Below are positions 44,469 through 55,101 of a DNA stretch of 64,000 bases, piece by piece. The DNA is from Cherax quadricarinatus (Eukaryota > Arthropoda > Malacostraca > Decapoda > Parastacidae), in assembly GCF_038502225.1 (NCBI RefSeq), contig NC_091369.1, positions 19,438,227 to 19,502,226 on the forward strand. The letters are read 5' to 3'. The position numbers were made by a program, and so were the translations under genes. Position 1 is the stretch's first letter; each line of letters begins with the position of its first letter. The notes beneath the pieces are model-generated. The model saw only the letters and a program-made list of their open reading frames with translations, was not told the origin of the DNA and made no database searches.

Positions 44469-45913
44469 CTATCCTGAGTAACATTATCTAAAACAGTAGG
44501 ATAAGAGGAATTGCTAGGATTTTGGTGCCTTTGTTGCTCGGAAGAGGATACGACTTGAGTGGGGGCGCCAGCCGAACGACTGTATCTCGTGTCTCTTTCT
44601 AACTTATAGCAATACTCTCTAGCATGTCCTTTTCTGTTACAATAGGTACATTTAACTTTCTTCTTCTCGATATCAGATTTCTGTCTAGCCACAGAGACAG
44701 ATTCAGGATTGTGAGTTTTCCTGGTAAAGGTACGAGAAGTTACAGTAGCAGGTACATCAGGCCGGCAATGAGCAGCTGATTTAGGTTGCCAACTTCTAGG
44801 ACAATTTTTAGTTACCTTGTTTCTTTGTGTTTTAGTACGTACAAGTTTGTGAGAAATCTCGTAATTGTCTGCTAATGCTGCAGTTTCCAGAATATCCGAG
44901 GTAGTATGATCGATCAGATATTCTTGTATGTCAGCAGACATACAGTTGTTAAACTCTTCATGTAGTAACAACTGAACAAGACTGTCGTAGTTGTTACACT
45001 TGGCAGACCTACACCACCTCTGAAATGCAACTTTTTTCTCACGAGCAAACTCTACACAAGTTTGATCTTGTCGTCGTTGTAACGTACGAAATGCTCTTTG
45101 ATAACTTACAGGTAACAAGTTATACGTCTCTAGAATTGTTTGTTTGACAGCGTCATAACTAATGTACTTGGTAAATGGCAAAGCTGCAGTACAGGTTTGA
45201 GCTCTTCCCATCAAAGCAGTATGCAACAATGTTGCCCAGTGCTTACGTGGCCAGTTCATAGCACGTGCCTGGTTCTCAAACACATCAAAATATGTGTCTA
45301 AGTCACTTTCAAAAAACTTAGGAACCATGGATGCAGCTTTCTGCACATTAAATGTGTCCTGTGATCTATCAGTCTGTTGTCTTAACAGACGAACATTTTC
45401 TCTTTGGAAATCTTCTTCGTTCAATTTCCTCTGTGCCTCTATTTGTGCAGTCTGCAACATAAGGAGGCGTTCAAACCTCTCAAACTGTTCCTGAGAGATA
45501 GGACCAGTGGGTAATGGAGGAGTAGGGAAATTAACATGGTCTGGACGGTCCTTAGGTCGGACACTTCGTCCAGCCTTCTCTAGAGAGTCTAGATCTGGTC
45601 TAGGATAAGTAGATACAGGGGTATCATACACTGTACTAGTATTAGGCTGTGTCATACTACCAGCTATACTCTGTACTATAGTGTCAGTGAAGGAAGGAGC
45701 GAGCGAGAACTGATCTACACTAGGCTCAGACACTAGGCTCACTTCTGCTCTAGTTGCTCTTTCTTCAACTTCAAATAGAGCCATACTTCCTAATTGTGAC
45801 ACTAGGCTTTCAGAATCTGAATCATAATCAGACATCTCTGTATGAGCAGGAAACAATATATCTTTAATTAACGCTCTGACAGTTTCTGCAGTGTAATTCC
45901 TGTTATACGTCAC
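44465..45913 (-). CDS. Intact gag of the second Gmr1-like element
   Basis: 482 codons, no break. It has an acidic N-terminus, a basic/glutamine-rich helix (QTAQIEAQRKLNEEDFQREN) and a capsid region with MVPKFFESDLDTYFDVFEN, HWATLLHTALMGRAQTC, FRTLQRRQDQTCVEFARE and LLLHEEFNNCMSADIQEYL (SCAN-like). A basic stretch and one CCHC knuckle, CTYCNRKGHAREYC, follow. The stop overlaps the pol start by ATGA, a layout that suggests termination-reinitiation or a frameshift for pol expression. Complete gag in an element lacking RT suggests mobilisation in trans. Confidence 0.92.
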   Translation of the reverse strand: MTYNRNYTAETVRALIKDILFPAHTEMSDYDSDSESLVSQLGSMALFEVEERATRAEVSLVSEPSVDQFSLAPSFTDTIVQSIAGSMTQPNTSTVYDTPVSTYPRPDLDSLEKAGRSVRPKDRPDHVNFPTPPLPTGPISQEQFERFERLLMLQTAQIEAQRKLNEEDFQRENVRLLRQQTDRSQDTFNVQKAASMVPKFFESDLDTYFDVFENQARAMNWPRKHWATLLHTALMGRAQTCTAALPFTKYISYDAVKQTILETYNLLPVSYQRAFRTLQRRQDQTCVEFAREKKVAFQRWCRSAKCNNYDSLVQLLLHEEFNNCMSADIQEYLIDHTTSDILETAALADNYEISHKLVRTKTQRNKVTKNCPRSWQPKSAAHCRPDVPATVTSRTFTRKTHNPESVSVARQKSDIEKKKVKCTYCNRKGHAREYCYKLERDTRYSRSAGAPTQVVSSSEQQRHQNPSNSSYPTVLDNVTQDR

Positions 45914-46254
45914 ACCGAGATATTTGGCTACTCGCCAACACGTCTGAAGTCAGAGTATCAATTAACTGTTTCACTTTGGCATACATCACGAAAATAATTG
46001 TACTACGACAGAGTGATTCTGGGAAACTATAATCCTAATAGGAATTTTAGTGTTAGTTGTCTTAGAGTTAGAACTCATAAACAGTATTTCCATCTCCTTG
46101 GATCAAGAGACTCAGTCAAGTACATACATCCACCTGGTATGTTGTACAAGACTAAACTCAAAGTCTTCAGATTAGGAAAGTACTCAAAGTGTTTGATCAT
46201 AGAGTTACTAGTATGTCAAACTGGACAATTTCTCCAACACCTTGGATCAAGAGC
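45914..46254 (-). other. 5' leader of the second Gmr1-like element
   Basis: Runs from the primer-binding site to the gag ATG. The part at about 45966-46240 is repeated almost exactly at 47473-47754, outside the 5' LTR. Confidence 0.8.
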
Positions 46255-46272
46255 ATCCCGGACAGGCCCCCA
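46255..46272 (-). promoter_or_regulatory. Primer-binding site, tRNA-Pro-like
   Basis: The minus strand reads TGGGGGCCTGTCCGGGAT, two bases inside the 5' LTR. It differs at two adjacent positions from the classic proline-tRNA primer site TGGGGGCTCGTCCGGGAT. Confidence 0.8.
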
Positions 46273-46274
46273 TT

Positions 46275-47471
46275 TGTTACAAAAAACACGATTCTAAAAG
46301 CTTAGAGATCTCCAGTGAATACTAGAAAGGACTGCCCTTCTAGCATCCAGCCTGTTACTGGGTTTTCGTAACAAGTAGTCAGTATCCTTGTCCAATTATC
46401 CATTAATATTCAGTATTATTCAATAGTGCTTCAGGATTACAACTGGTAGGCTACTAACTAGAGAAATTAAAATTTAATAAATTTATTAAGTCTAGAGGTA
46501 TATTATCAAATTAAATTAATCACAGCAATCAAAATAAAATCAATCACTCGAGTTCAATATTATTGTGCTGAAAGCACATCTCACATTTATAATTCTTAAG
46601 TACCCTCTGGTATATAAACATTTAATAAGATATTACAAATATGTACAAATAAGTTTGTGTATGCGTGTAAGTGCTCTAAGTAATTCACTATGTCTCACGA
46701 CTTGACTAGACTTAAACAAGTGACTGACAAAGTCCTCACATAAACTAACTTCTTGACCGACTGGCAACCAGAACAGTCTGCTTGAACAATGAAAAGAATG
46801 CTAAGCCCAATAGCCATATAACAAGTGAATGCAACACAATCAGGATCAAGGAGATAACATAACAACACTAAGTAGGGACCATCAGCAGATCCTCCACAAA
46901 AGTTACAAAACTCCCATACTACTGAATCTAAGTTCAGCATAGGAAAAACCCGACTGTGACAATACACAGAAACCAGTACAAAATTAGGTCAGAAGCTATA
47001 GCTAAGGACCAGAGATGCTCAGAGTGTCTATGTGACACACAACCTCAGTACAACGTCGAAAATCACTAAGTCTATACAATGTTCTGTGAACAGAGTTCTA
47101 CAGAACTAACAAGAATAATGAGACAGACAATCTGTCCAACCACCAAGCGAGTCTAGAGCAGACAGAATACTTCACGAGAGGTGAGGACACCCCCCCCTCG
47201 ATCACGTGATAGCCCCATGGACAGCACAGCTCAGAAGCCGGCAGTATAACAAGCGACAAGCGATAATTACAGTAGTTTGACAATCAAGACTTGAACTGAG
47301 CACATATTATGTACATCCTAACAACATAAGCTACGTCAAATAACAATATAAGGCAATACATTTGCGATTTAGCTATTATCACAAATATAAGCAATATAAA
47401 ATTATATGAAAAGGTAATATACATTATATATATACATAATAATCATTGTAACCCATTCAGGGGTTGCAACA
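46275..47471 (-). repeat. 5' LTR of the second Gmr1-like element
   Basis: 1,197 bp, TGTTACAAAAAACACG...GGTTGCAACA on the plus strand. By eye about 1.7% different from the 3' LTR. Confidence 0.95.
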
Positions 47472-47472
47472 C

Positions 47473-47754
47473 CTGTTTCACTTTGGCATACATCACGAAA
47501 ATAATTGTACTACGAGAGAGTGATTATGGGAAACTATAATCCTAATAGGAATTTTAGTGTTAGTTGTCTTAGAGTTAGAACTCATAAAGAGTATTTCCAT
47601 CTCCTTGGATCAAGAGACTCAGTCAAGTACATACATCCACCTGGTATGTTGTACAAGACTAAACTCAAAGTCTTCAGATTAGGAAAGTACTCAAAGTGTT
47701 TGATCATAGAAGTACTAGTATGTCAAACTGGACAATTTCTCCAACACAGACCAA
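47473..47754 (-). repeat. Extra copy of the element leader outside its 5' LTR
   Basis: From CTGTTTCACTTTGGCATAC to CAATTTCTCCAACAC this copies 45966-46240 in the same orientation with a few substitutions. It abuts the LTR end on one side and stops short of the primer-binding site on the other. A normal insertion would have unrelated target DNA here. Confidence 0.9.
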
Positions 47755-47866
47755 CAGGCTGAATCTTGTCGACCAAAAATTAACTTAAAATGAAGGATAA
47801 CACTAATACACAATATTTTCATTTATTTATTTATTAATATACAACCAATACACAATATTTCATATA
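47755..47866. other. Short AT-rich spacer
   Basis: No gene. It ends in TA, the target dinucleotide of the pogo/Tigger-like element. Confidence 0.5.
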
Positions 47867-48147
47867 CAGTGGAACCTTGAAAATCGAACGCATCAAATAT
47901 CGAACGTTTCGAAAATAAGACCATTTTTTTAGGACAAACTGTGTACCAAGAATCGAACGTGTTTCAAATTTCGGACCGCCGGGTACAGGACCTGTCCGCT
48001 GGCCCGCTCTGTCCACGTCCCTGCGCAGGCACCGTGAGCAGTCTAGCTTTGTTTATGCTTGAATGAACACTAACCTGCAATCTCATTCGCACATTTTATG
48101 ATTATTTAATTGTGTTTAGTGCTTGTGGGGCTGTGAAATAAGCTGCC

Positions 48148-48520
48148 ATGGGCCCAAAGAAACTTGCTAGCGGTACCCCTGTGGTAAAGAAAGTGAGAAA
48201 CACCATAGATGTGAAGAAGGAAATAATACGGTAGTATGAGATTGGAATGAGACTTGTTGAGCTTGCCAGGATGTACAGAGGACTGTGGACAGTTATTTTG
48301 TGAGACAAAAACAGACGACTGTGGACAGTTATTTTGTGAGACAGAAACAGACGACTGTGGACAGTTATTTTGTGAGACAAACAGATGACTGTGGAGTTAT
48401 TTTGCGAGACAAACAGACGATTGTGGACAGTTATTTTGTGAGACAGAAACAGACGACTGTGGATAGTTATTTTGTGAGACAAATACAGGGGACTGTAGAC
48501 AGTTATTTTGTGAGACTGGG
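48148..48520 (+). pseudogene. Remnant of a pogo/Tigger transposase with tandem PIP-box-like repeats
   Basis: The ATG at 48148 gives MGPKKLASGTPVVKKVRNTI, a stop at about 48232, and YEIGMRLVELARMYR, which fits the N-terminal helix-turn-helix (CENP-B/Tigger type) of pogo transposases. It is fused by deletion near 48275 to seven copies of a 30-36-bp unit at 48277-48516. In one frame these read Q-x-x-V-D-S-Y-F-V-R-Q-K repeatedly (variants QRTVDSYF, QTTVDSYF, QTIVDSYF, QGTVDSYF); one copy is frame-disturbed. The tail to 48638 contains GPSGIKIQRREATPE. Confidence 0.7.
48277..48516 (+). repeat. Seven tandem copies of a 30-36-bp coding unit
   Basis: Each copy contains GACTGTGGACAGTTATTTTG or a close variant followed by TGAGACA. 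Five or six copies keep the 36-bp (12-codon) period, and two are shortened by indels. Confidence 0.95.
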
Positions 48521-48969
48521 GTCGAATGACTCTCAAGTTGGTCCTAGTGGCATCAAAATACAGAGAAGGGAAGCAACCCCAGAGAGGGCTTTGATACCAG
48601 AAGTCCTCATGGAGGGGGATTCTCCTACCAAACAATAACCCCAACTCCCTCTCTCCTCCTCCCTATCTTCCAGATGCCATCACCAATCTTCAATAAAGGT
48701 AAGTAAAAATGTTATTTTATATTACTATACATAATTAAAGACTATAGTATTTGTTGTGTGTATGTAAAACTGTAATTAATCTCTATGAAATTTATTTTTT
48801 TGTGTGAATATTTTTGGGTTTCTGGAACGGATTAATTGTATTTCCATTATTTCTTATGGGAAATATTGATTCGAATTTCATACTTTTCGAAATTAAAACT
48901 AGCTCCTGGAACGGATTAAGTTCGATTTTTGAGGTTCCACAGTACATTTCTGGTAATACAACATGGGAA

Positions 48970-51920
48970 TCACTCTATTCTGCTACGTTTAGATGGTGGA
49001 ATATCAGGGTGTCCATAAGCCAAGGATTCATTAGTATTCAAGTGATACCTTTTATCATCAAAGGCTGACAAGCCTCTCTTGTTAATTCTTACTGTACATA
49101 TTTCACCTTTTACGTTACTTATAGACTTACACGTGAATGATTCCCTATCTACATTTGTTAAAACATTCTTGTATCTTGCATGAGTTAATAATGGCATGAA
49201 ATGTGATGGCTATGCTGACAGTAGTTGATCTTCCAGCAATCTTTACACAATACATTTTAACTTTCAGTACTATCAACTCACTAATATGATTATCACACAT
49301 TTCTGATTTCAATAACCTCAGCTCACCTTTTCTACTATTATCATAGAAAGGATGATCACGACTGAAATTTGAAAAATCCAAATATCCTAACAAAGGTTCT
49401 CTTTTTAATTTGGCATTTCATGCTAAAAATATACGAGTCTGTATCGGTGTACTGAAGTCTTACATCATCACCATAATGTTGTTTTAAAACTTTATACCAA
49501 AAATGATACAATTTCCTTTTAGCAATCTCAAGAATTTAAAAACCGAGATAAAGTGGTTGTTTAACTTCTAATTTCTCTTTCTTGAATGTACAAATCATTC
49601 TGTCTTGATTCAAATGTGTGATATTTTTTAAGAAAGGATCTTTAGCCGCTCTAACAAATGCTTTCTCATTCTTGATATATCTATAAAATTCAGCAAACTT
49701 TGTGATATTCAACAATGATTTCCCATATATGGCATTATTAGTTAATTTGAAAGCTTTTGGCATGATAGGACATTGTGTGGCTGTTCTCTGTGTGATATTA
49801 GTTGCTATGAAAGGTTCTAAAAATTTTAACTGAGTATATTCATATATTGCATGAACCTTTTCCACCTCTAACCCCAGTTCCATTAATAACTGTAACAAAT
49901 CTAGACTGATCAAATAATTTTTCTGGAGTAAATGACTGGCCACTAATTTTGCATTAGATTTGGGGATCTTTCTACCTTCACTTTTCAATATAGATTCATA
50001 ATAAGGAGATAACATCTCTTCTGATATATTCATGTGTGATAATATCAAAGGAAGTTCATCAGTACGTCAAGCTACCTCAGGGGTCACGTACTTGGTATCA
50101 CATTCTATCCAATAACCTTTTTGACCGTAACACGATACATTACTTAATCCCACATCGAGGAAAGCAATCTTCTCCTCATTCGATAATTTTCTTATACCAT
50201 TCTGTGGAAGAGCTTCAACCATCGCACTAGCATACAAAGAATTAAAATCTAGATATAAAATATGGGTGCCCATTCCACTCTCAACATCAGAATTGGGATT
50301 AATTAAGGGATTATCTGCTTTAGTATATTGATTAATTACACATGTAAACCCTCCTCTGAGATTCCTTTTAATCAAGTCATATAATTCATGGGAATATATC
50401 ATATCTAATTTTACATTAGTTTTCAAGAGGAATGCATCCCAACTGAAAGAATGTAAACTTATATAATTACTAACATCTAGCTTATAAATATCTTTGAGTG
50501 TTTTACGCCACTCCATGAAGACATCGGCTAACAAACCAACATCTGTCTTGAGATATAACATCAAGTAATCTCCTAAAGTCTTACATTTACTCAACTCAAA
50601 CACTTTCAATGCATGATCACAATCTTCCTGGCTAATAGCACTATTTCTCAAAGAATTAAAAAATGTTCTTTACTCGGTAATTTTGTTTCATCTAGTTTCT
50701 TTAAACTATCAATATAATCATAGCACAAAACTTGTTTTTCTTTACATAATAAAGGTAAGACATCCTGAGGTACATCTTTCAGAATAGCCTCTGTATATTT
50801 CAGTGATTTACCTGCCTTGATATGTTGATCTGCTAACGTGGAAAGAGATCCATTCAATAAAGACAGAGAACCTTGAAACCTAACCTTACCTATGTCTACT
50901 TTCAAAAATTTGAGAGCTTGTTTCGAATGAAGTTCAATTTCATATTTATCAACCTGCAATTCTTTTAAAATTATTCCTAAATCATACGACATGTTATGAC
51001 AAAAAAGTAATAATTTCTCACTCTTATCTTTACACTGCAAATTACAACGAGCACAATATGCACCAATATAATAACTGAATTTTAAAGTGTGGTCATGATG
51101 TTTATGTTTCTCTTAGGCATTTTTGAAGGTGTTACTACATAATTCACAAGTGATCTGAGAATCATGTCTGGTCTGATCCTCCTCTGTCACATGGATTACA
51201 TGATACTCTCTTCTAAACTTTATCTTAGTCCATTCACCACTAACATTTAAAATATGATTAACAGCATCCTCCCTCTTATATCTCTTCATACACACTATTT
51301 CTCCTTTGTAATAGGCAATGGCTTTATGGCGAGACTCAATTTTACCTGCCGGGAGAGTGGTGTCTAATGCACATTCGAAATCAAATACACCGATGTATTC
51401 GCTGGAATGTGTATAACTAAAATTTTTAAAGTGTACTGTTGTTCCTTCCGGGAGGAATACGAGAATCTGATTTTACATCCATCTTCGTGGATATGTAACT
51501 CTTCCTGTGTATTCAACTTCATCAAACAACTATTGCAGTGCTTCTTTACACATTTTTCTGTCATTATCGTTCTAACATACCCGTCAAAATCTTTGATTAA
51601 AACCAAATGACTTTCATTTAACAATAACGCACACATGATGTCCTTATATTTCTTATTCCCTTTACGACACATAGCCACAAATGTCCCACCTTGATCCTTT
51701 CTTAATTGATAAACATATAATGACACTTTATTTTCCTTCTCTAATATACCTAACTTATCACATGTAATGGGAAAATCATCTATAGAAGATTTTGCATGAA
51801 TAAGACATCCTTTCTTAGTATTAACTGCTTTGCGAATATTTTTCCATGACATGTTCTTTTTATGACATTGATAGGCGGCAAAAGCACGCAGTACACATAA
51901 CCCATCATTAATCACTGGAT
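48970..51920 (-). pseudogene. Protein-primed family-B DNA polymerase of Polinton/Maverick or adintovirus type (decayed)
   Basis: On the minus strand, in several frames but in the correct order: VINDGLCVLRAFAAYQ near 51900; a C2H2-like finger (CNSCLMKL) near 51525; exonuclease I FDFEC near 51380; a zinc/HNH-like block (CELCSNTF, then CARCNLQC) near 51150-51030; exonuclease II HNMSYDL near 50985; exonuclease III YLKTDVGLLAD near 50550; polymerase motif A YLDFNSLYASAM near 50240; motif B KLTNNAIYGKSL near 49750; motif C YTDTDS near 49445; and a C-terminal block with KRGLSAFDDKRY. It would replicate a protein-primed linear DNA genome. At least four frame breaks and an in-frame TAA near 51113 make it inactive. 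No capsid, ATPase or integrase gene is seen alongside. A LINE fragment truncates the 5' side at 51921. Confidence 0.85.
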
Positions 51921-53756
51921 TTTTTTTATATATTTTATTTAAAAAACAGTATACATGTATGGTATACATAATTGACTTAATACAGAGTATACATGTATGG
52001 TATACATAATTGACTTAATACAGAGTATACATGTATGGTATACATAATTGATTTAAAACCAAAAAGGTGAAAACTTTATATAAGACAACAACATGTATAT
52101 AACTAAACAGAGGACTACCAGAACATACCTTAACCACAAAATAACTATATAACCAAAACCCGACAGTCTTATTCATATTGTATATGAAATTTTATATACA
52201 AAAACAATGTCACATAAACTAATGTATTGCACACTCCATGATACTGGTTACATAAAATTTTATATACAAAAACAATATCATATAAAATAACATTACACAC
52301 TCACTAGTACTATGGTTATATAAAATAACTATCAGAAACCTACATGACTCTTGAAATTGAAACATGGTGTTTTTTAATTTTGTTTTTGTATATACTGAAA
52401 ATGAAATCAAAATATGCAAAAAGCCTTTAATAATTAACATAAGACTTTTACAGATCTAGCATGTATGATTACATATGAGGAAACATTAAGACACATAATA
52501 CCCCGATCAACCCCCTACTTAGTTTTGTAAACTAATTATAAACCCACAAAAAATATACCTTGCCTGTATACAGTGATATTAGTAAAGGTGCTAAATTGAA
52601 CATCAACTGACTATATGCACCATAAATGATAAAAAAAGTACATGTGATATCACTGGGTGACAGAACAACATATCCCACAAAAGCTGCTGCCCAAGGAACT
52701 TGAATGTCCAAAAAATTACAATGTAGGACATTATACATCTCACCCCCCCCTCACAGTGGTGACCGCTACTACATATACAAAAACAATCTTAGGCAAATGA
52801 CCTTTTTTCCCTTCATCAAAAGTTTACAACCATCACCAAAGGTCTGCTTATGAACATTCCCCTTAAAGGCCAGTATAACGTTGTACTTTTAGCGGTGATA
52901 TCAGCGTGACATCCACTTACAAATGATTAAACAAAACCTAACGGGAATTCCAGGAAAGACCCAACATACTTCACCAAGCCCCGGCCATAGTCAGGAACCA
53001 GTTCAGTCTTGTTAGAGGCTGGAACATATACTGAAATATTGCTTTTTATCTGTATTATCAAAATGCATGACCATTTTAGGATTAATCCAAGATCTCAGTG
53101 CCACACAACGCCACATCCATACACACACAGACGCACAGAACCATTCATAATACATACACGTCACTCCCTAAAACCCGCCCTCTACCCTGAAGAACCGAAT
53201 ATATGGTTTGGTGCTACCACGGGGGGAGTCCAGCCCCCCGTTGCCTTACCCCACCCCCAGTTGCTGCAACCTTTGGACAGTAAGACTTCGATAGTTTGAA
53301 GGAAAACTTATCCCAACTTCTACCATATATGAGTTTATTTCTGCAATTCGTTCTGTAGATACCTGCCGCAATTGCCCTGATCCTAACTGATCCCCCGGTT
53401 TCCCGCATACCCCACGAGATTTAGAGGAAATCAGCCACCACGTACATTATTGCTCTTCGTACCTCACTTGATACTCCGCTAACGTCCAATGTTAAGGCTC
53501 GTAAGGTTGAAATACTTCCCTCACTATGAAAATCTAAAACCCGCCCCAACCACGAACGAACTTTGTCCAAGGTATCACAAAAGTAGACTGCATGAAAAGC
53601 TGTTTCTTCGAGACAGCAACGTAAGCAATCCGCCTCCCTTACCAAACCCATCCTATGTAAGACCGATTTTGATGCTAAAATCCGCATGACAAATCTGTAC
53701 ACCAATTCACGAACCCTTGGTGCCAACTTAAGTTTACAAAATCCGTCCCATTTTCC
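51921..53756 (-). mobile_element. L1/Tx1-like LINE, 5'-truncated 3' fragment
   Basis: A T-run at 51921-51928 followed by ATATATTTTATTTAAA is the reverse complement of an AATAAA signal plus poly(A), as in the copy ending at 59552. Coding remnants lie at 53214-53750. Between them is a long AT-rich 3' UTR (51930-53213) with three copies of a repeated GTATACATGTATGGTATACA block at 51945-52045. It interrupts the 5' end of the polymerase pseudogene. Confidence 0.8.
53214..53750 (-). pseudogene. C-terminal remnant of LINE ORF2
   Basis: Encodes APRVRELVYRFVMRILASKS, the zinc motif CLRCCLEETAFHAVYFC, DVSGVSSEVRRAIMYVVADF and, after a frameshift, YRTNCRNKLIYGRSW. These match the C-terminus of ORF2 at 56021-58435 almost block for block. 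The reverse transcriptase proper is absent. Confidence 0.85.
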
Positions 53757-53850
53757 CCCCGCATTGTCCGCATCGCTGTTGGGCCGTGCGGACGCACTGC
53801 GCAGTAGCTCCCACTAATCCTGGTTTCTGCGCAGTTTTCCCTGTTCAGAC

Positions 53851-55101
53851 ATGGCGGAGTACACCGGCAGGAGGATTAACACAGTCTGCATTGAGCTGTT
53901 GAGGGGTTCTCTGAGCCCTGCTACGATGAACGTCGTTCTTCCTGCAATTATTAGGGATTTATATGGTATCCCTAACGAGGAACTGTATGGTGTGGCCCTT
54001 AATGGGGTGAAACGAGTATTTGTGAAGTTCCTGAGGACTAGCTACTACAGCAGTGTGGTGGAGGAGTACCAGGAACGCCGAATGTGCCTCAACTCGACGA
54101 TGGATGTGTGCTTGCATGACGTGTCTACTTACTATACGTGGGTACGAGTGAGGAATGTACCCTTTGAGGCAACTAAGTTTGGTATAATGGAAGTTTTTAG
54201 CAAGTATGGAGTCATTCATGAAGCCAGAGGTGGGGTATGGAGGGATGGACCATATGAGGGCCTCCCGGAAGGGTCATACAACATCAAGATGACCCTCAAG
54301 ACGCCTATACCTTCGTATGTCATGTTGACAGGCACCAGAAATCAGGTATATGTGTCGTATGTGGGGCAAAGGAGAACGTGTCGTCTTTGCGGCTCTTATG
54401 ATCATATAGCGGCGCAATGTGCACGTAGAGTTGCCCCGGGGGTGTCAGCCCCGGTGGAGGACGTCCAGCAAACGAGTGTGGTGGCGGCGGCGAAGACTGG
54501 GACTCCTCTATGGAGTGAGGAGGTGGAGAAGGAGGGTGAACAGATGGGGACGTGTGTCACACTCCCGGTGGAGGAGGGAGTTCCTACTCCAACGCCTGTG
54601 GTGGTGGAGGAAGTGGGGGAGTCGACACAGGAGGTGTCCTTGGAGTCAGTGCTCCAGGAATTCTTGGAGGAGGCCGTGGTAGGAGAGGACATGGATGGAC
54701 GGACCAGTGAAACGCAGCAATTGCAAGGGCTGAGTGAGAAGTCGGAAGTAGCAGGGAATACTGGAAAGGATATACTTGTAGTGGCAGAGGTACACAGGGA
54801 GGATGTACCTGAGGAAGAGGTGGCTTTGGTAGGCAGCTCTAGGAAGAGGCCAGTGGGGTTGACTGAATTAGATGATGTTTTAACACCTGGGCAAAGACCA
54901 GGTAAGAAGGCATGGGCAGAGGTGGTCCACAAATCCCCTACAGGGGGGGGAGTACAGGGAAAATCGGGGGAGAGACAAGGGGGGGTAGGGGGTCCTATTA
55001 AAAAGAGTAATAAGGAAAGTGTGAGCAGCTTGAAGGGAAGTGTGAGCAAGCCACAGCGACACAGAGGTAAGCCGCCTCTCCCTGACCATTCAGGTGTGTA
55101 A
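53851..55101 (+). CDS. LINE ORF1 protein, intact, with zinc knuckle
   Basis: 416 residues from the ATG at 53851. Residues about 8-60: INTVCIELLRGSLSP and VVLPAIIRDLYGIPNEELYG. About 85-165: an RRM-like region with YTWVRVRNVPFEATKFGI and LPEGSYNIKMTLKTPIPSY. About 171-190: the knuckle CRLCGSYDHIAAQC (C-x2-C-x4-H-x4-C). The remainder is acidic and low-complexity apart from SRKRPVGL, then DDVLTPGQRPGKKAWAEV near residue 350, a block kept in all three ORF1 copies here. It likely coats LINE RNA and chaperones reverse transcription. Confidence 0.93.
   Translation: MAEYTGRRINTVCIELLRGSLSPATMNVVLPAIIRDLYGIPNEELYGVALNGVKRVFVKFLRTSYYSSVVEEYQERRMCLNSTMDVCLHDVSTYYTWVRVRNVPFEATKFGIMEVFSKYGVIHEARGGVWRDGPYEGLPEGSYNIKMTLKTPIPSYVMLTGTRNQVYVSYVGQRRTCRLCGSYDHIAAQCARRVAPGVSAPVEDVQQTSVVAAAKTGTPLWSEEVEKEGEQMGTCVTLPVEEGVPTPTPVVVEEVGESTQEVSLESVLQEFLEEAVVGEDMDGRTSETQQLQGLSEKSEVAGNTGKDILVVAEVHREDVPEEEVALVGSSRKRPVGLTELDDVLTPGQRPGKKAWAEVVHKSPTGGGVQGKSGERQGGVGGPIKKSNKESVSSLKGSVSKPQRHRGKPPLPDHSGV

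Larger units (their letters stand above)
41131..47471 (-). mobile_element. Second Gmr1-like Ty3/gypsy element, internally deleted, probably non-autonomous
   Basis: 6.34 kb on the minus strand. LTRs of 1,198 and 1,197 bp (TGTTACAAAAAAC...GGTTGCAACA) differ at about twenty positions by eye. Order: 5' LTR, tRNA-Pro-like primer site, leader, intact gag, pol with protease, integrase zinc domain, then RNase H, a G-run polypurine tract, 3' LTR. The integrase core and reverse transcriptase are missing. No matching target duplication flanks it; a second copy of part of its leader lies outside the 5' LTR. Confidence 0.9.
47867..48942 (+). mobile_element. pogo/Tigger-like (Tc1/mariner superfamily) element, internally deleted
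   Basis: The left end CAGTGGAACCTTGAAAATCG and the right end, reverse-complemented CTGTGGAACCTCAAAAATCG, form imperfect terminal inverted repeats, and TA lies on each side. Inside are the first codons of a transposase and a tandem-repeat segment; the DDD catalytic core is missing. Such deleted copies are mobilised in trans or are relics. The element lies immediately downstream of the polymerase pseudogene. Confidence 0.85.

Noticed and set aside
48277..48516. CRISPR-like array
   Set aside because: The repeats are contiguous with no unique spacers and encode a peptide repeat in a eukaryotic transposon.
48102..48644. A 180-codon minus-strand frame across the tandem repeat
   Set aside because: It is the antisense of the PIP-box-like repeat; the plus strand agrees with the transposase N-terminus.
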